A stretch of DNA of 64,000 nt from JBBQWZ01 sp038210135. GTDB lineage: Bacteria; Acidobacteriota; Terriglobia; Bryobacterales; Bryobacteraceae. This document shows, piece by piece, positions 9,111 through 18,462 of this stretch. The DNA is taken from NCBI GenBank assembly GCA_038210135.1, contig JBBQWZ010000007.1, positions 92,842 through 156,841 of the forward strand, in the 5' to 3' direction. The notes beneath the pieces are model-generated. The model was not told the DNA's origin, did no database searches, and saw only the letters and a program-made list of their open reading frames with translations. A program made the translations under genes and the position numbers. Within the stretch, counting starts at the first letter, position 1; each line of letters begins with the position of its first letter.

Positions 9111-9611
9111 ATGCTGTGCTGGCGGATCGCAAGACGGCGATATGCCGATCTCTCCGGTTCGGGCGGCCTGAAGGCTGCCGGACGATGGCATCGCGTCGAT
9201 CAGCCGGTGATTTATGCCGCGACGTCCATCGCTCTCGCGGCACTCGAATATGCGGTCCACACCATCGACCGGCCTGTCGACAGTGTGTTGATGACGATTG
9301 CGATGCCGCCAGATTCCATCCTAAACATTGAAGCGTATCTGTCAGGTCCCTTGCCAGGAAACTGGGCGTTTGTCGAAACCCAGACGCAGCACATCGGAAC
9401 GGAGTGGCTGCAGTCTAAAGCATCCATTGCGCTCGAAGTGCCGTCGATCGTCATCCCGCTCGAGCGGAATTTAATTTTGAACCCGCTGCATCCTAGATTC
9501 GGGCAGGTGCGGGTGGAAGACATCGTACCGTTCTTCTTCGATCCCAGAATCTTTCAGACGGGTCTTCGCGCCAAGCCCAAGCTGCGATCCATCACGAAGA
9601 AACCATCGTAA
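9111..9611 (+). CDS. RES-domain toxin
   Basis: This 166-residue RES-family protein has the conserved Arg-rich start (LCWRIA), a GRWHRVDQPVIYAATS segment, the Glu in AALEYAVH, and the Ser/Asn-rich end VPSIVIPLERNLILNP. The first residues and the Glu correspond to the conserved Arg/Glu positions of characterised RES toxins (ParT, Res, MbcT). Known members inactivate cells by degrading NAD+ or by ADP-ribosylation. The gene lies 3 bp behind its DUF2384 antitoxin. It appears full-length and intact. Confidence 0.92.
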   Translation: MLCWRIARRRYADLSGSGGLKAAGRWHRVDQPVIYAATSIALAALEYAVHTIDRPVDSVLMTIAMPPDSILNIEAYLSGPLPGNWAFVETQTQHIGTEWLQSKASIALEVPSIVIPLERNLILNPLHPRFGQVRVEDIVPFFFDPRIFQTGLRAKPKLRSITKKPS

Positions 9612-9648
9612 TCATTCTGAAACGCGCGACGACCGTATCATGGAAGTG

Positions 9649-10554
9649 ATGTCCATCATGCAGCCCTTTCGCGTCGGCCTGGTCCAACTTTCGTGTTCGA
9701 CTGACGCGCAGGAGAATCTGGAAAAAGCGATAGACCGCTGCCGCGAGGCCGCCAAACGCGGCGCGCAGGTGATTTGCCTTCCCGAGCTATTTCGATCGCA
9801 ATATTTCTGCCGGGAAGAACACGCCGACTTGTTCGACTTGGCGGAGTCGATTCCGGGGCCGTCTACGGACGTGCTTGGGAAAGTAGCGAAGGAACACAAG
9901 GTCGTCATCGTAGCGAGTCTATTTGAGCGCCGCGCTCCAGGTTTGTATCACAACACGGCGGCGATTCTGGGGACGGACGGCAACATCATGGGGCTATACC
10001 GGAAGATGCATATTCCGGACGATCCGCTGTATTTCGAGAAGTTTTATTTCACGCCCGGCGATTTGGGCTTCGTGAATTTCGATACGCCGTTTGCGCGACT
10101 GGGCGTGCTGGTTTGCTGGGATCAGTGGTATCCGGAAGGAGCGCGTATAGCGGCGCTTTCGGGCGCGAACATCCTGTTTTATCCGACGGCAATCGGTTGG
10201 CATCCGCACGAGAAAGCGGAATACGGTCCGGCGCAGCTGGACGCCTGGAAGACGATTCAGCGGTCGCATGCGATCGCGAATGGCGTGTTCGTCGCGGCGG
10301 TGAACCGGGTGGGCTATGAGGGTCCGCCGCCGGACGTGAATCCGGGCGGAAAGACGGGACTCGAATTTTGGGGCAATAGTTTTCTGGCGGATCCGTTTGG
10401 GCAGCTGCTCGAAAGTGCGTCGAGCGATCAAGAAGAAATTCTGATTCACGAGTGCGATCCGAAGAAGGCGGAAGAGATTCGGCGGAATTGGCCGTTCCTG
10501 CGGGATCGCCGGATTGACGCCTATGGGCCGATTCTGAACCGATGGAACGGATGA
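9649..10554 (+). CDS. aguB: N-carbamoylputrescine amidase (nitrilase family)
   Basis: This cytoplasmic C-N hydrolase converts N-carbamoylputrescine to putrescine, CO2 and ammonia. The Glu-Lys-Cys triad is visible: Glu in CLPELFRSQYF, Lys in LYRKMHIPDDP, and Cys in VLVCWDQWYPEGAR. The GIMGLYRKMHIPDDPLYFEKFYFTPGD context is specific to the AguB branch of the nitrilase family. Of the possible starts (9640, 9649, 9658) I chose 9649, which has TATCAT 7 nt upstream. The agmatine deiminase gene starts on its stop codon, so the two steps from agmatine to putrescine are encoded together. Confidence 0.94.
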   Translation: MSIMQPFRVGLVQLSCSTDAQENLEKAIDRCREAAKRGAQVICLPELFRSQYFCREEHADLFDLAESIPGPSTDVLGKVAKEHKVVIVASLFERRAPGLYHNTAAILGTDGNIMGLYRKMHIPDDPLYFEKFYFTPGDLGFVNFDTPFARLGVLVCWDQWYPEGARIAALSGANILFYPTAIGWHPHEKAEYGPAQLDAWKTIQRSHAIANGVFVAAVNRVGYEGPPPDVNPGGKTGLEFWGNSFLADPFGQLLESASSDQEEILIHECDPKKAEEIRRNWPFLRDRRIDAYGPILNRWNG

Positions 10555-11558
10555 GCACCGGATTCCGCATGCCAGCCGAGTGGGAGGCGCACGCCGCCAC
10601 TTGGATCGCGTGGCCGCACGAGGTGACGGATTGGCCGGGCAAATTTCAACCCATAGCTTGGGTGTACGGCGAATTCGCACGGCTTGTCACACAGGTGGAA
10701 CGCCTGCGCGTGCTGGTCCGCGGTCCGCAGGACGAAGCGAAGGCGCGGCTGGTATTCAAGAAGAGCGGAGCGAATCTGGACGCGGTGGATTTCTATCAGC
10801 ACGAGACAAATCGCAGCTGGACGCGCGATTTTTGTCCTATTTTCGTAAAGAACGCGGTTGGCGAAGTAGCGACGACGGATTGGATTTTCAACGGCTGGGC
10901 GAAGTACGAAAACTGGCAGCACGACAACGCGATTCCGAAATTTGTGGCCGATGAACTAAAGTTGCGGCGCTTCGAGCCGCCGTTTGTTTTAGAAGGCGGC
11001 AGCATCGAAGTAAACGGCGCGGGCCTGATGCTGACAACGGAGGAATGCCTGCTCTCGCCGATCCAGGCGCGCAATCCGGGTACGACTCGCGAGGAGATCG
11101 AGAGTGCGTTCCGCGAATATTTGGGGATTCGCGAGGTCATCTGGCTTGGTAATGGAATCACCGGGGACGATACGCACGGGCATGTGGACGACCTTTCGCG
11201 TTTCGTCAACGCGGACACGGTCGTTACGGTGCTGGAGGACGATCCAACGGATTCGAACTTCGCTCCGCTGCATGAGAATCTGGCGCGGCTGAAAGCGCGC
11301 GGCGATCTGAGGGTGGTGACGCTGCCGATGCCGACGCCGTTGAATTTCGATGGGCAGCGGCTACCCGCGAGTTACGCTAATTTCTATCTCGCGAACGGAC
11401 TGGTTCTGGTGCCAACGTTCAACGATCCGAATGACCGCGTGGCGTTGAATACGCTGGCGGAACTGTTCCCCGCCCGGCTGGTATGCGGCATCCACTGCGT
11501 CGATTTGGTGCTCGGCCTCGGCACACTGCATTGCATGACGCAGCAGCAACCTGCGTAG
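10551..11558 (+). CDS. aguA: Agmatine deiminase
   Basis: This is an agmatine iminohydrolase of the peptidyl-arginine-deiminase fold and makes N-carbamoylputrescine. It carries the GDDTHGHVDDLSRF catalytic loop, the EGGSIEVNG segment, and the C-terminal nucleophile Cys in GLGTLHCMTQQQP. The length (335 residues) is normal for the family. The ATG at 10551 overlaps the aguB stop as ATGA; an in-frame ATG at 10542 is less likely. No arginine decarboxylase lies in the window, so agmatine must be imported or made elsewhere. Confidence 0.95.
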   Translation: MSTGFRMPAEWEAHAATWIAWPHEVTDWPGKFQPIAWVYGEFARLVTQVERLRVLVRGPQDEAKARLVFKKSGANLDAVDFYQHETNRSWTRDFCPIFVKNAVGEVATTDWIFNGWAKYENWQHDNAIPKFVADELKLRRFEPPFVLEGGSIEVNGAGLMLTTEECLLSPIQARNPGTTREEIESAFREYLGIREVIWLGNGITGDDTHGHVDDLSRFVNADTVVTVLEDDPTDSNFAPLHENLARLKARGDLRVVTLPMPTPLNFDGQRLPASYANFYLANGLVLVPTFNDPNDRVALNTLAELFPARLVCGIHCVDLVLGLGTLHCMTQQQPA

Positions 11559-11567
11559 ACTAGGGAC

Positions 11568-14276
11568 GTGCTTGCGCGTGTTCCATTCATCATTGTCGCC
11601 TTGTTTGTGCTGGCGATCGGCGGAAGAATCTTCTCTTCCTACCTTCTTGAATACGAATGGTGGAAAGAGGTCGGCCAGCTCCACACCTGGTACAACCAGC
11701 TGCTGTATGGCCTGGCTCCGCAGGTGGCGGTTACGGTGGTCGCGTTCGTGGCGTTCTGGATTGCGCACGCGCGCGGGTTGAAGGCGGCGGGAACGGGACT
11801 CGGGCGATTTCCGGCCTACGCGCGGATCGTGACGCTGGGCTTGTTGTTTCTCGCGTGGATCGTGGCAGCGGCTGCGGTCGATAACTGGTCCGTGGTGCGG
11901 TATTTCGGATCGAGCGTGCTGGCATCGGAGAAATTCTGGGCGGATCCGGTGTTCGGGAACCAATGGACATTCTATTTGTTCGCGCTGCCTTTTTATCACG
12001 TTTTACTGCGCGCGCTACTGGGTGTTTCGTTCCTGACGATGGCGATCTATTGGGTGACGAACCGGGTGTGGAGCCTGAAGGACCGCTTCCCGCGGGCGCA
12101 GTTCGAGAACGGGATCGACCTCTCGGAATTGAACCTGGGGGGCAGCCTGGATTCGACATTCGTACGCGCCACGGGGGCGCTGTTTTTGTTCGCGCTGGCG
12201 GGCCAGTTCTTCCTCGACCGGTATGACCTGTTGACCGAGGATCACGGCTTCATGGTGGGGGTCGAATGGATCGGCGAAAACGTGCGGCTGCCGCTGCAAT
12301 GGGTGGCGATCGGCGCCGCGGTATCCGCCGGCATTTTGTTTTTGTTGCGCAGGCCGCGCTTCGTATTGCTGCTGGCCGTGATCGTTCCGGTGAAAGCGAT
12401 TGTGCCGCGGATTGTGTCGGCGCTGTATGTGCGGCCCAACGAAATCTCGATTCAGAAGCCGTACATCGATCGTCACATCCACGCGACTCGCGACGCGTAT
12501 CACTTGAGCACGCGGGTGAAGGAAACCGAGTACACGGTGAATACTTCGGGCGTGATCAACGTCGAAAAGAACCGGCAATTGCTCGACAACGTGCGGCTTT
12601 GGGATTGGCGCGCGTTCCACGATTCGGTGAGTCAGCTGCAACCGCTGCGACCGTATGTGTACGAGACGACGGATGTCGATCGATATGAGATCGATGGGCA
12701 GATGCGGCAGGTGCTGCTGGCTCCGCGCGAACTCGAATTGAGTCAGTTGGGCGATGCGCGAACGAGCTGGATCAATCCACATTTCGTCTTCACGCACGGC
12801 TACGGTCTGGTGCTGGCGGAGGCGAATCGCATTACGCCGAATGGCTTGCCGCTCTTGTTTATCCAGAATGCTCCGCCGGAAATCAAGACGCCGAGTTTGA
12901 AGCTGACGCGGCCGGAGATCTATTTCGGCGAGCAGCTTCACGAACCCGTGTTCGTGCGGACGTCGCAGCCGGAATTCAATTATCCGTCGGGTTCGGATAG
13001 CGTCTCGACGCGCTACGACGGCAGCGGCGGCTTCCCGATGTCGAGCTTCGGAATGCGGCTGGCGGCGGCGGTTGCGCAGACCGATTGGAACATTCTACTC
13101 ACCGGATATCTAACGGCGGAGAGCCGCATGATGGTCCATCGGCGGATCGGGGAACGGCTGGAGACGCTGGCTGGTTTCGTCACTTGGGACGCGGATCCGT
13201 ACCTGGTGATCACGAAGGCGGGGCGACTGGTATGGATCGTCGATGGATACATGACGTCGAGCGCGTACCCGTATGCGCGAGCGGTATCGAGTGAGCGGCT
13301 GGGGCGCGTGAACTACCTGCGCAACTCGGTTAAGGCGACGATCGATGCCTACGACGGCACGACGACGCTGTATCAATTTGACGCTATCGATCCGCTGGTG
13401 CGGGCGTATTCGCACTTGTTCCCGGGATTGTTCAAACCGGCGTCGGAGATGCCGGCGGATTTGCGCGCGCACACGCGGACGCCGGAAGGGATGTTCCGCG
13501 TGCAGTCGGAAATGTACAAGACGTTCCACATGCGCGACGCGGAGGCGTTTTACAACAAAGCGGATTTATGGGACGTGGCGACGTACACGAATTCGCAGCA
13601 ATCGAACCGTCCGGACACGATGGCTCCGACGTATGCGTTTGCGACGATTCCGGGCGAGACGAAGCCGGAATTCGTGCTGATGCTGCCGTTCACGCCGCAC
13701 AACAAACAGAACCTGACAGGCATTATGATGGCGCGCTGCGATGGCGATCATCAGGGCGAGATTGTATTCCTGCAATTGGCGAAGCAGGCGATTGTGGCGG
13801 GGCCGCTGCAGGTGGAGGCGCGAATCAATCAGGATCAGAATATTTCAAAAGATCTGACGTTGTGGAACCAGCAGGGCTCGCAGGTAGTGCGTGGGCAGAT
13901 TCTTCCGCTGCCGGTGGATAATAGCATTCTGTACGTGGCTCCGATCTATATTCAGGCGGCGCAAGCGAAGATGCCGCAGCTGAAGAAAGTGGCGCTGTCG
14001 ATCGGGGAGACGCTGGTGTACGCGGACACGTACGAGCAGGCGTTGGCGCAAATCAGTGGCGTTCCGACGAAGGCCGGCGGCGGGCAGGACGCTCCGGCGA
14101 ATTCGACGGTGACGACGACAGAGACGAAGGGCGTTCCGGCGTTGGTGGTTCCGGACGTGCGCGCGGCGGTCCGTGGCCACTTGCAGAGGTATCGGGAGCT
14201 GACGTCGCAGGGCAAGCTATCGGAGGCCGGAAAAGAGCTGGAAGCGATCGAGTCGCTAGTGCGGAATCAGCGGTAG
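11568..14276 (+). CDS. UPF0182 family large membrane protein
   Basis: This 902-residue protein belongs to the UPF0182 (COG1615) family. The N-terminal about 290 residues hold roughly seven hydrophobic segments, beginning at residue 2 (ARVPFIIVALFVLAIGG), including an FSSYLLEYEWWKEVGQ stretch typical of the family. The remaining about 600 residues form a large soluble domain (IQKPYIDRHIHATRDAY, then RPEIYFGEQ) likely outside the membrane. Function is unknown. The GTG start has TAGACT 6 nt upstream (11556-11561) and no proper Shine-Dalgarno. It begins 9 bp after aguA and converges on an outer-membrane barrel candidate. Confidence 0.93.
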   Translation: MLARVPFIIVALFVLAIGGRIFSSYLLEYEWWKEVGQLHTWYNQLLYGLAPQVAVTVVAFVAFWIAHARGLKAAGTGLGRFPAYARIVTLGLLFLAWIVAAAAVDNWSVVRYFGSSVLASEKFWADPVFGNQWTFYLFALPFYHVLLRALLGVSFLTMAIYWVTNRVWSLKDRFPRAQFENGIDLSELNLGGSLDSTFVRATGALFLFALAGQFFLDRYDLLTEDHGFMVGVEWIGENVRLPLQWVAIGAAVSAGILFLLRRPRFVLLLAVIVPVKAIVPRIVSALYVRPNEISIQKPYIDRHIHATRDAYHLSTRVKETEYTVNTSGVINVEKNRQLLDNVRLWDWRAFHDSVSQLQPLRPYVYETTDVDRYEIDGQMRQVLLAPRELELSQLGDARTSWINPHFVFTHGYGLVLAEANRITPNGLPLLFIQNAPPEIKTPSLKLTRPEIYFGEQLHEPVFVRTSQPEFNYPSGSDSVSTRYDGSGGFPMSSFGMRLAAAVAQTDWNILLTGYLTAESRMMVHRRIGERLETLAGFVTWDADPYLVITKAGRLVWIVDGYMTSSAYPYARAVSSERLGRVNYLRNSVKATIDAYDGTTTLYQFDAIDPLVRAYSHLFPGLFKPASEMPADLRAHTRTPEGMFRVQSEMYKTFHMRDAEAFYNKADLWDVATYTNSQQSNRPDTMAPTYAFATIPGETKPEFVLMLPFTPHNKQNLTGIMMARCDGDHQGEIVFLQLAKQAIVAGPLQVEARINQDQNISKDLTLWNQQGSQVVRGQILPLPVDNSILYVAPIYIQAAQAKMPQLKKVALSIGETLVYADTYEQALAQISGVPTKAGGGQDAPANSTVTTTETKGVPALVVPDVRAAVRGHLQRYRELTSQGKLSEAGKELEAIESLVRNQR

Positions 14277-14278
14277 CG

Positions 14279-14353
14279 GGTCCGCTTCCGGCGCGTCTCT
14301 TGCGCTGGTCCGCTTCCGACGCGTCCCTACGGGCCGCTTTGGTCGCGGCTCGG
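14279..14353. repeat. Intergenic GGTCCGCT repeat element
   Basis: Two direct repeats of 19 bp with one difference lie at 14279-14297 and 14307-14325 (GGTCCGCTTCCGRCGCGTC), followed by GGTCGCGGCTCGG at 14341-14353. Both parts resemble the element at 1757-1783, where the last motif differs by one base. Both copies lie between convergent genes. Confidence 0.65.
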
Positions 14354-14388
14354 ATTTATGCGCGACTCGGGTTCAAGCCGCTGAGTGT

Positions 14389-15321
14389 TTATTGCCAGTA
14401 ATAGCGGAGGCCTACGTAGGCTCCGGCTAGCGTGCCGAGGTAGTAGTTATCCTGCTTGGGCGAAGTCTTGAAGTGGAAGGCCTTGCCTCCGAATAGCACT
14501 TCAAAGCGGCCGGCGCGGATGGCGGCGGCGGCATCGGCGTCCCACAAAGTGGACCGGCCGGGCAGGGTGAAGCCGGAAGCCCTAGCTTCGACGCGGAAGC
14601 GGCGGCCGAAGGAACGTTCGAGGGCGAGGCCGAAAGTGGGGAGCAGTATATTCTTCGCGCTGGTGACGACGGTGGGATCGGCGGCGCCGGTCGAATCGAC
14701 CAGTAGGGGGGCGGCGACACGCCCGTTGATGGTCACGTACTGCAGTTCCCACAGAGTCTTCAGGCGGAACTTAGATCCCTTCACCGGAAACGGATAGGAG
14801 AGGTAGTCGAGCGAAATCTTCAAGTCCTGCAAGGTGTAGCGGGTGCTGATGACAACGCCTTTGGCAAAACCGGTTCCGAAGAGATTCAAATCGGTGGGCG
14901 CGTGGCCGTCGCCACGTTCGGTCGCGCGAAAATAGGACACGCGGATGGTGTTGTCTTTGAGCAACGGAATCGAAACGATCGCTCCCGGCGTGAACTTGCC
15001 TTTGCCGGGGAAATCGAGGTCGCCCGGCGTGATGGTTGTCTTCTGGGAGCCGCCGCGCAGGTCGGCGGTCTGCGGAGTCTGCCAGTAGAACAACTCGATG
15101 GAGAAGAGGCCGTCGCCGGTAGCAAGGTCCGCGGGATCGACTGCCGGCTTTCCTTTTTGTTGGGTCGAGGCCGGCGTTCCGGTTTTGTCGGCGGGCGCAG
15201 CGGTCGGCGGAGGCGCCGTCTGGCCGGGCTGCTGCGGGGGCGTCGTTTGTGCGAAGCCGACCGCGGCCAGAGCCAAGGTCAAAGCGAGTTGTATAAATCC
15301 GGTGCGAGCAAATACGATCAC
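14389..15321 (-). CDS. Putative outer-membrane beta-barrel protein, unknown function
   Basis: This protein of 310 residues has a signal peptide (about residues 1-24, LALTLALAAVGFAQ), a Pro/Thr/Ala-rich linker to about residue 65, then a region with alternating hydrophobic and polar residues typical of beta-barrel strands (IRVSYFRATERG, ISLDYLSYPF, LWELQYVTI). It ends in ...YVGLRYYWQ, an aromatic-rich last strand. The GTG start has a good AGGAG 4 nt upstream. It follows no gene closely and appears monocistronic. I recognise no family; a porin-like or surface role is inference. Confidence 0.6.
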   Translation of the reverse strand: MIVFARTGFIQLALTLALAAVGFAQTTPPQQPGQTAPPPTAAPADKTGTPASTQQKGKPAVDPADLATGDGLFSIELFYWQTPQTADLRGGSQKTTITPGDLDFPGKGKFTPGAIVSIPLLKDNTIRVSYFRATERGDGHAPTDLNLFGTGFAKGVVISTRYTLQDLKISLDYLSYPFPVKGSKFRLKTLWELQYVTINGRVAAPLLVDSTGAADPTVVTSAKNILLPTFGLALERSFGRRFRVEARASGFTLPGRSTLWDADAAAAIRAGRFEVLFGGKAFHFKTSPKQDNYYLGTLAGAYVGLRYYWQ

Positions 15322-15508
15322 GAGTCTCCTCTATCCGGCAACGGAGCCGCGCTGGGATCCGGCGGGAACGCCAAAGTAGTTATACGGTCGATGTGTAATT
15401 TCAGGTTACAAAGCTTCTGCCCCCGCGTGCACCTGTGATTTTTCGGAACAGGTGACGCCCATCGCGCTAGGATGGGGCCGATGGACGTCTGCGTTATGCG
15501 TCGGAGCG

Positions 15509-16606
15509 CTAACCGCCGAGGCAGTAGATCTTGCCGTCCTGCGAACCGATCACGAGTTTGCCCTGGGCGATGGCGGGCGACGCGGATAGCGGCGAACCGG
15601 CAGTGAACTCGTCGAGCTTCCTGCCGGTTTTTCCGTCGAGCACGTACAGATTGCCATCGTTCGATCCAATGTAGATGCGGCCCTGCGAGACGGCGGGCGA
15701 GGATTCGACGCGGGCTTTGGTCGGGAACGACCAGGCTTCCTTGCCGGTCTTTTCGTCGAGGGCGTGGACTACTTTGTCACGTCCACCGAGGATTACTTTG
15801 CCGTCAAAGAGCGCGGCGGACGAGTAAAAGGGGAACTCTCGCTGCGGGGCAAAGCGCCAAAGCTGCTTCTTGGTTTTGACGTTGAAGGCGAGAACGTCGT
15901 TGTTGAAGGTTCCGAAGTATGTGGCGTTGGCGCTGAACACCGGGGAGGCTCCGGCGTAGGAGCCGGTCTTGATTTCGGTGACTTCGACCCCGTCGGTGAT
16001 GCGAATTCCGCGAAGGACTCCATCGCAACCGGAGATATAGGCGAGACCTTCGTTGATGCTGGCGGTCGCGTGGACTGGACCGTTGGTCTTCACTTTCCAC
16101 AGAGCCTTGCCGTCCTTCAGGTTGAGCGCGTAGAGATTGCCGTCGTAGGATCCGATGATGACGCGGTCGCCGACGATGACCGGCGACGCCTTGATCTCGC
16201 TACCGGCCGGAAAGGTCCACAGTCCTTTGCCGTCGGCGGCGTTGACTCCATGGACGACGCCGCTCAAGTCGCCGATGACGACGATACCCTGCGCGACGGC
16301 GGGCGAAGATTCGCCAACGCCTTCCTTGGTCTTGTAGCGCCAGCGAACCTTGCCGTCAGCGAGGTTTAATGAGATGAGCTCGCCGGCTCCGGAGCCGAAG
16401 TAGACGGCGTTGTCGGCGATCGCGGCGGAAGACTCGACGGTGTCGCCGGCGTCAAACGTCCACAGAAGTTTAAGCTTCGCGGGGAGCGGTGAGGTAGTCA
16501 CGCCGGTGAGCGACGGATTGCCGCGGAACTGCGGCCAGTTGTCTTGCGACTGGGCCAAGCCGAGCGTTGCGGCGGCGAGCAGGATGGGAAAAATCAGTAC
16601 GCGCAT
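15509..16606 (-). CDS. Exported PQQ-type beta-propeller repeat protein (BamB-like)
   Basis: The ATG at 16606 gives a signal peptide (MRVLIFPILLAAATLGLAQSQ) and a mature protein of repeated blades of about 40 residues, each with the PQQ-repeat pattern (AIADNAVYFGSGAGELISLN, GDRVIIGSYDGNLYALN, GRIYIGSNDGNLYVLD). Seven or eight blades are visible and fill the chain, with no catalytic domain. BamB and PQQ dehydrogenases share the fold; the absence of an enzyme domain favours a scaffold role. The start lies 13 bp inside the end of the alcohol dehydrogenase gene, so the two are translationally linked. Confidence 0.85.
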   Translation of the reverse strand: MRVLIFPILLAAATLGLAQSQDNWPQFRGNPSLTGVTTSPLPAKLKLLWTFDAGDTVESSAAIADNAVYFGSGAGELISLNLADGKVRWRYKTKEGVGESSPAVAQGIVVIGDLSGVVHGVNAADGKGLWTFPAGSEIKASPVIVGDRVIIGSYDGNLYALNLKDGKALWKVKTNGPVHATASINEGLAYISGCDGVLRGIRITDGVEVTEIKTGSYAGASPVFSANATYFGTFNNDVLAFNVKTKKQLWRFAPQREFPFYSSAALFDGKVILGGRDKVVHALDEKTGKEAWSFPTKARVESSPAVSQGRIYIGSNDGNLYVLDGKTGRKLDEFTAGSPLSASPAIAQGKLVIGSQDGKIYCLGG

Positions 16607-17697
16607 TCGTAAATCTCGAGCGCGCCGGTTGCATCGAGGGCGCGCGGGTTGAACTTGCCAGTCCATTGGGTGGACGCTTCTTCGGCCATCCGCGAAAGCG
16701 CTTCTTTAGAGATCCCAGCGTCGCGAAGACTCCCGGGAAGGCCTGCGGATTCCGCCAGCTTTTCGAGAAATTCGGCCAGGTCTTTTGAATACAATTCCTG
16801 ATATTTATTTTCGAGGTTCGAGTTCCAGCGGACCACGTGCGGCAGCAGGATGGAGATGGCGACGCCGTGGGTCAGATTGAAATTCGCGGTCAGTGGATTC
16901 GCGCAGGCATGGGCTGCCCCGAGCATGGAATTCTCGATGGCGAGTCCGGCGAAGTGGGCGCCGAGCAGCATCGCTCCGCGGGCTTCGAGGTCGTCGGGTT
17001 CCTGGAGGACGCGTTCAAAATTCTGTGAGAGCAGGCGCCATGCCGAGCGCGAGAAACATTCCGACAAGCCCGTCCGGCGGGTGGTGACGAAGGTTTCGAC
17101 AGCGTGCGACAGGGCGTCGTAGCCGGTTGCGGCGGTGACTTCACGGGGCTGGGTAGTGGTGAGCTGCGGATCGAGGATCGCCATGCGGAAGCTGACCTTG
17201 GCATCGCCGCAGGCCATTTTGACGTGGGTTTCGGCGTCCGAGATCAGGGCGTAGCTTTGGGCTTCGCTGCCGGTTCCGGCGGTGGTCGGCACGGCGATCA
17301 TAGGCAGCATCGGCTTCGCGGCTTTACCGTAGCCCCAGTAGTCCCTCATGTTGCCGCCGTTGGTGTGGACGAAATTGATGCCCTTGGCGCAATCCATCGA
17401 GCTACCGCCGCCTAGGGCGACGATGAGATCCGGCTGATGCGCGGCGGCGGCGAGGCGTCCGGTCTCAACCATGTTGGTATCGGGATTGACGCCGAAATCG
17501 TGAAAGGCGGCGACCTCGATGCGGCGCGCCTTCAGGCTTCGAATGGCGGCCTGCGCGTAGCCGGCGCTGACCATCCCAGGATCCGCGACGACGAGCGCGC
17601 GCTTGCCGTCGATCTCGCGCGCGAGTTCGCCCAACCGCGCGGATTCGCCAGCGCCGTACACGACACGAGTGCGGGGACGGAAATCAAAATTCAGCAT
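16594..17697 (-). CDS. Iron-containing alcohol dehydrogenase
   Basis: This group III (Fe-dependent) alcohol dehydrogenase has an N-terminal nucleotide-binding domain (VVYGAGESARLGEL, then ALGGGSSMDCAKGI) and metal-binding helices with VPTTAGTGSEAQ, AHACANPLTANFNLTHGVAISILLPHVV, where the Fe-binding His residues sit. The length of 367 residues is slightly short for the family but all hallmarks are present. The start is set at the ATG at 17697 (MLNFDFRPRT), because residues upstream do not resemble the family. The substrate cannot be told from sequence. The downstream PQQ-propeller gene overlaps its end. Confidence 0.92.
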   Translation of the reverse strand: MLNFDFRPRTRVVYGAGESARLGELAREIDGKRALVVADPGMVSAGYAQAAIRSLKARRIEVAAFHDFGVNPDTNMVETGRLAAAAHQPDLIVALGGGSSMDCAKGINFVHTNGGNMRDYWGYGKAAKPMLPMIAVPTTAGTGSEAQSYALISDAETHVKMACGDAKVSFRMAILDPQLTTTQPREVTAATGYDALSHAVETFVTTRRTGLSECFSRSAWRLLSQNFERVLQEPDDLEARGAMLLGAHFAGLAIENSMLGAAHACANPLTANFNLTHGVAISILLPHVVRWNSNLENKYQELYSKDLAEFLEKLAESAGLPGSLRDAGISKEALSRMAEEASTQWTGKFNPRALDATGALEIYECAY

Positions 17698-17841
17698 GAA
17701 TGTTCTAGGATGCTTTGCACAGCGGCCCAGGTTACTCGGCCCGCGTCGACCGATCAAGAACGCTTTTTCAGTGTACCGGATGAGACTTGGTTCGAGAAAA
17801 TGCTCCCTCCTCTTGGACGTGGAGGAGGAGATTTCGAGAGG

Positions 17842-18432
17842 CTACGGGGTGCCGCTTTGCGGTTTCGTGCGCAGGGCACGGGCTTTGTTGACGATCTCTT
17901 TGACCTCGGCGCGCAGGGCCGGGCCGTAATACGGAATGCCGTCTTTAATGGTCCACTCGATGCCGTTGGTGTGGACCACTTTCCCGTCGCGCAATTCATC
18001 GACGCCGATGGGATAGAGCACCTTCAGATTCTCGACCGGATTGCCGTCCACGATAATCAGGTCCGCGGCATAGCCGACGCGCAGCCTACCGAGGCGCGCT
18101 TCCTGGCCGAGGATCTTTGCGTTGTTCGCCGTCGCGTGCTGGATCACTTTAAGGGCCGGGAATCCGGTTTCCTGCTGCAGCTCCATTTCGCGGATCAGGC
18201 CGAAGCCGTAGAGCGAATAGATGAAGCCGGCTGTTCGCGCGGGGACGTTTCCGATGGCGGTGATGGTGTCGCTCTCGATCAGGATGTCGAGCGGGCCGGA
18301 CATCGGCGTTCCACTGCCGTCGACGACCATCGCATTGCGAACAACCAGCCGGGCATGGCGCTTTCCGGCAATGCCTTGGGGCTGCGCCATGGCGAGCGAC
18401 GCGAAGAAAGCGATCAGCAAGAGGCGGCGCAT
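17842..18432 (-). CDS. Amidohydrolase remnant with the catalytic barrel deleted
   Basis: The 196-residue frame joins the two ends of a normally about 500-residue secreted amidohydrolase. Residues 1-65 are a signal peptide (LLLIAFFASLAMAQ) and the N-terminal beta-sandwich strand set (ARLVVRNAMVVDGSG...ITAIGNVP). From residue 66 the sequence jumps to the C-terminal part (FIYSLYGFGLIREMELQQ...HATANNAKILG, GYAADLIIVDGNP). The TIM barrel, with its HxH and the other metal ligands, is absent, so it cannot be a working hydrolase of this family. The join is in frame, with no stop or repeat at the junction. TATCCT lies 8 nt before the ATG. Confidence 0.75.
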   Translation of the reverse strand: MRRLLLIAFFASLAMAQPQGIAGKRHARLVVRNAMVVDGSGTPMSGPLDILIESDTITAIGNVPARTAGFIYSLYGFGLIREMELQQETGFPALKVIQHATANNAKILGQEARLGRLRVGYAADLIIVDGNPVENLKVLYPIGVDELRDGKVVHTNGIEWTIKDGIPYYGPALRAEVKEIVNKARALRTKPQSGTP

Positions 18433-18462
18433 TGAATTTGAGGATAGCGGAATTCGCGGTTC

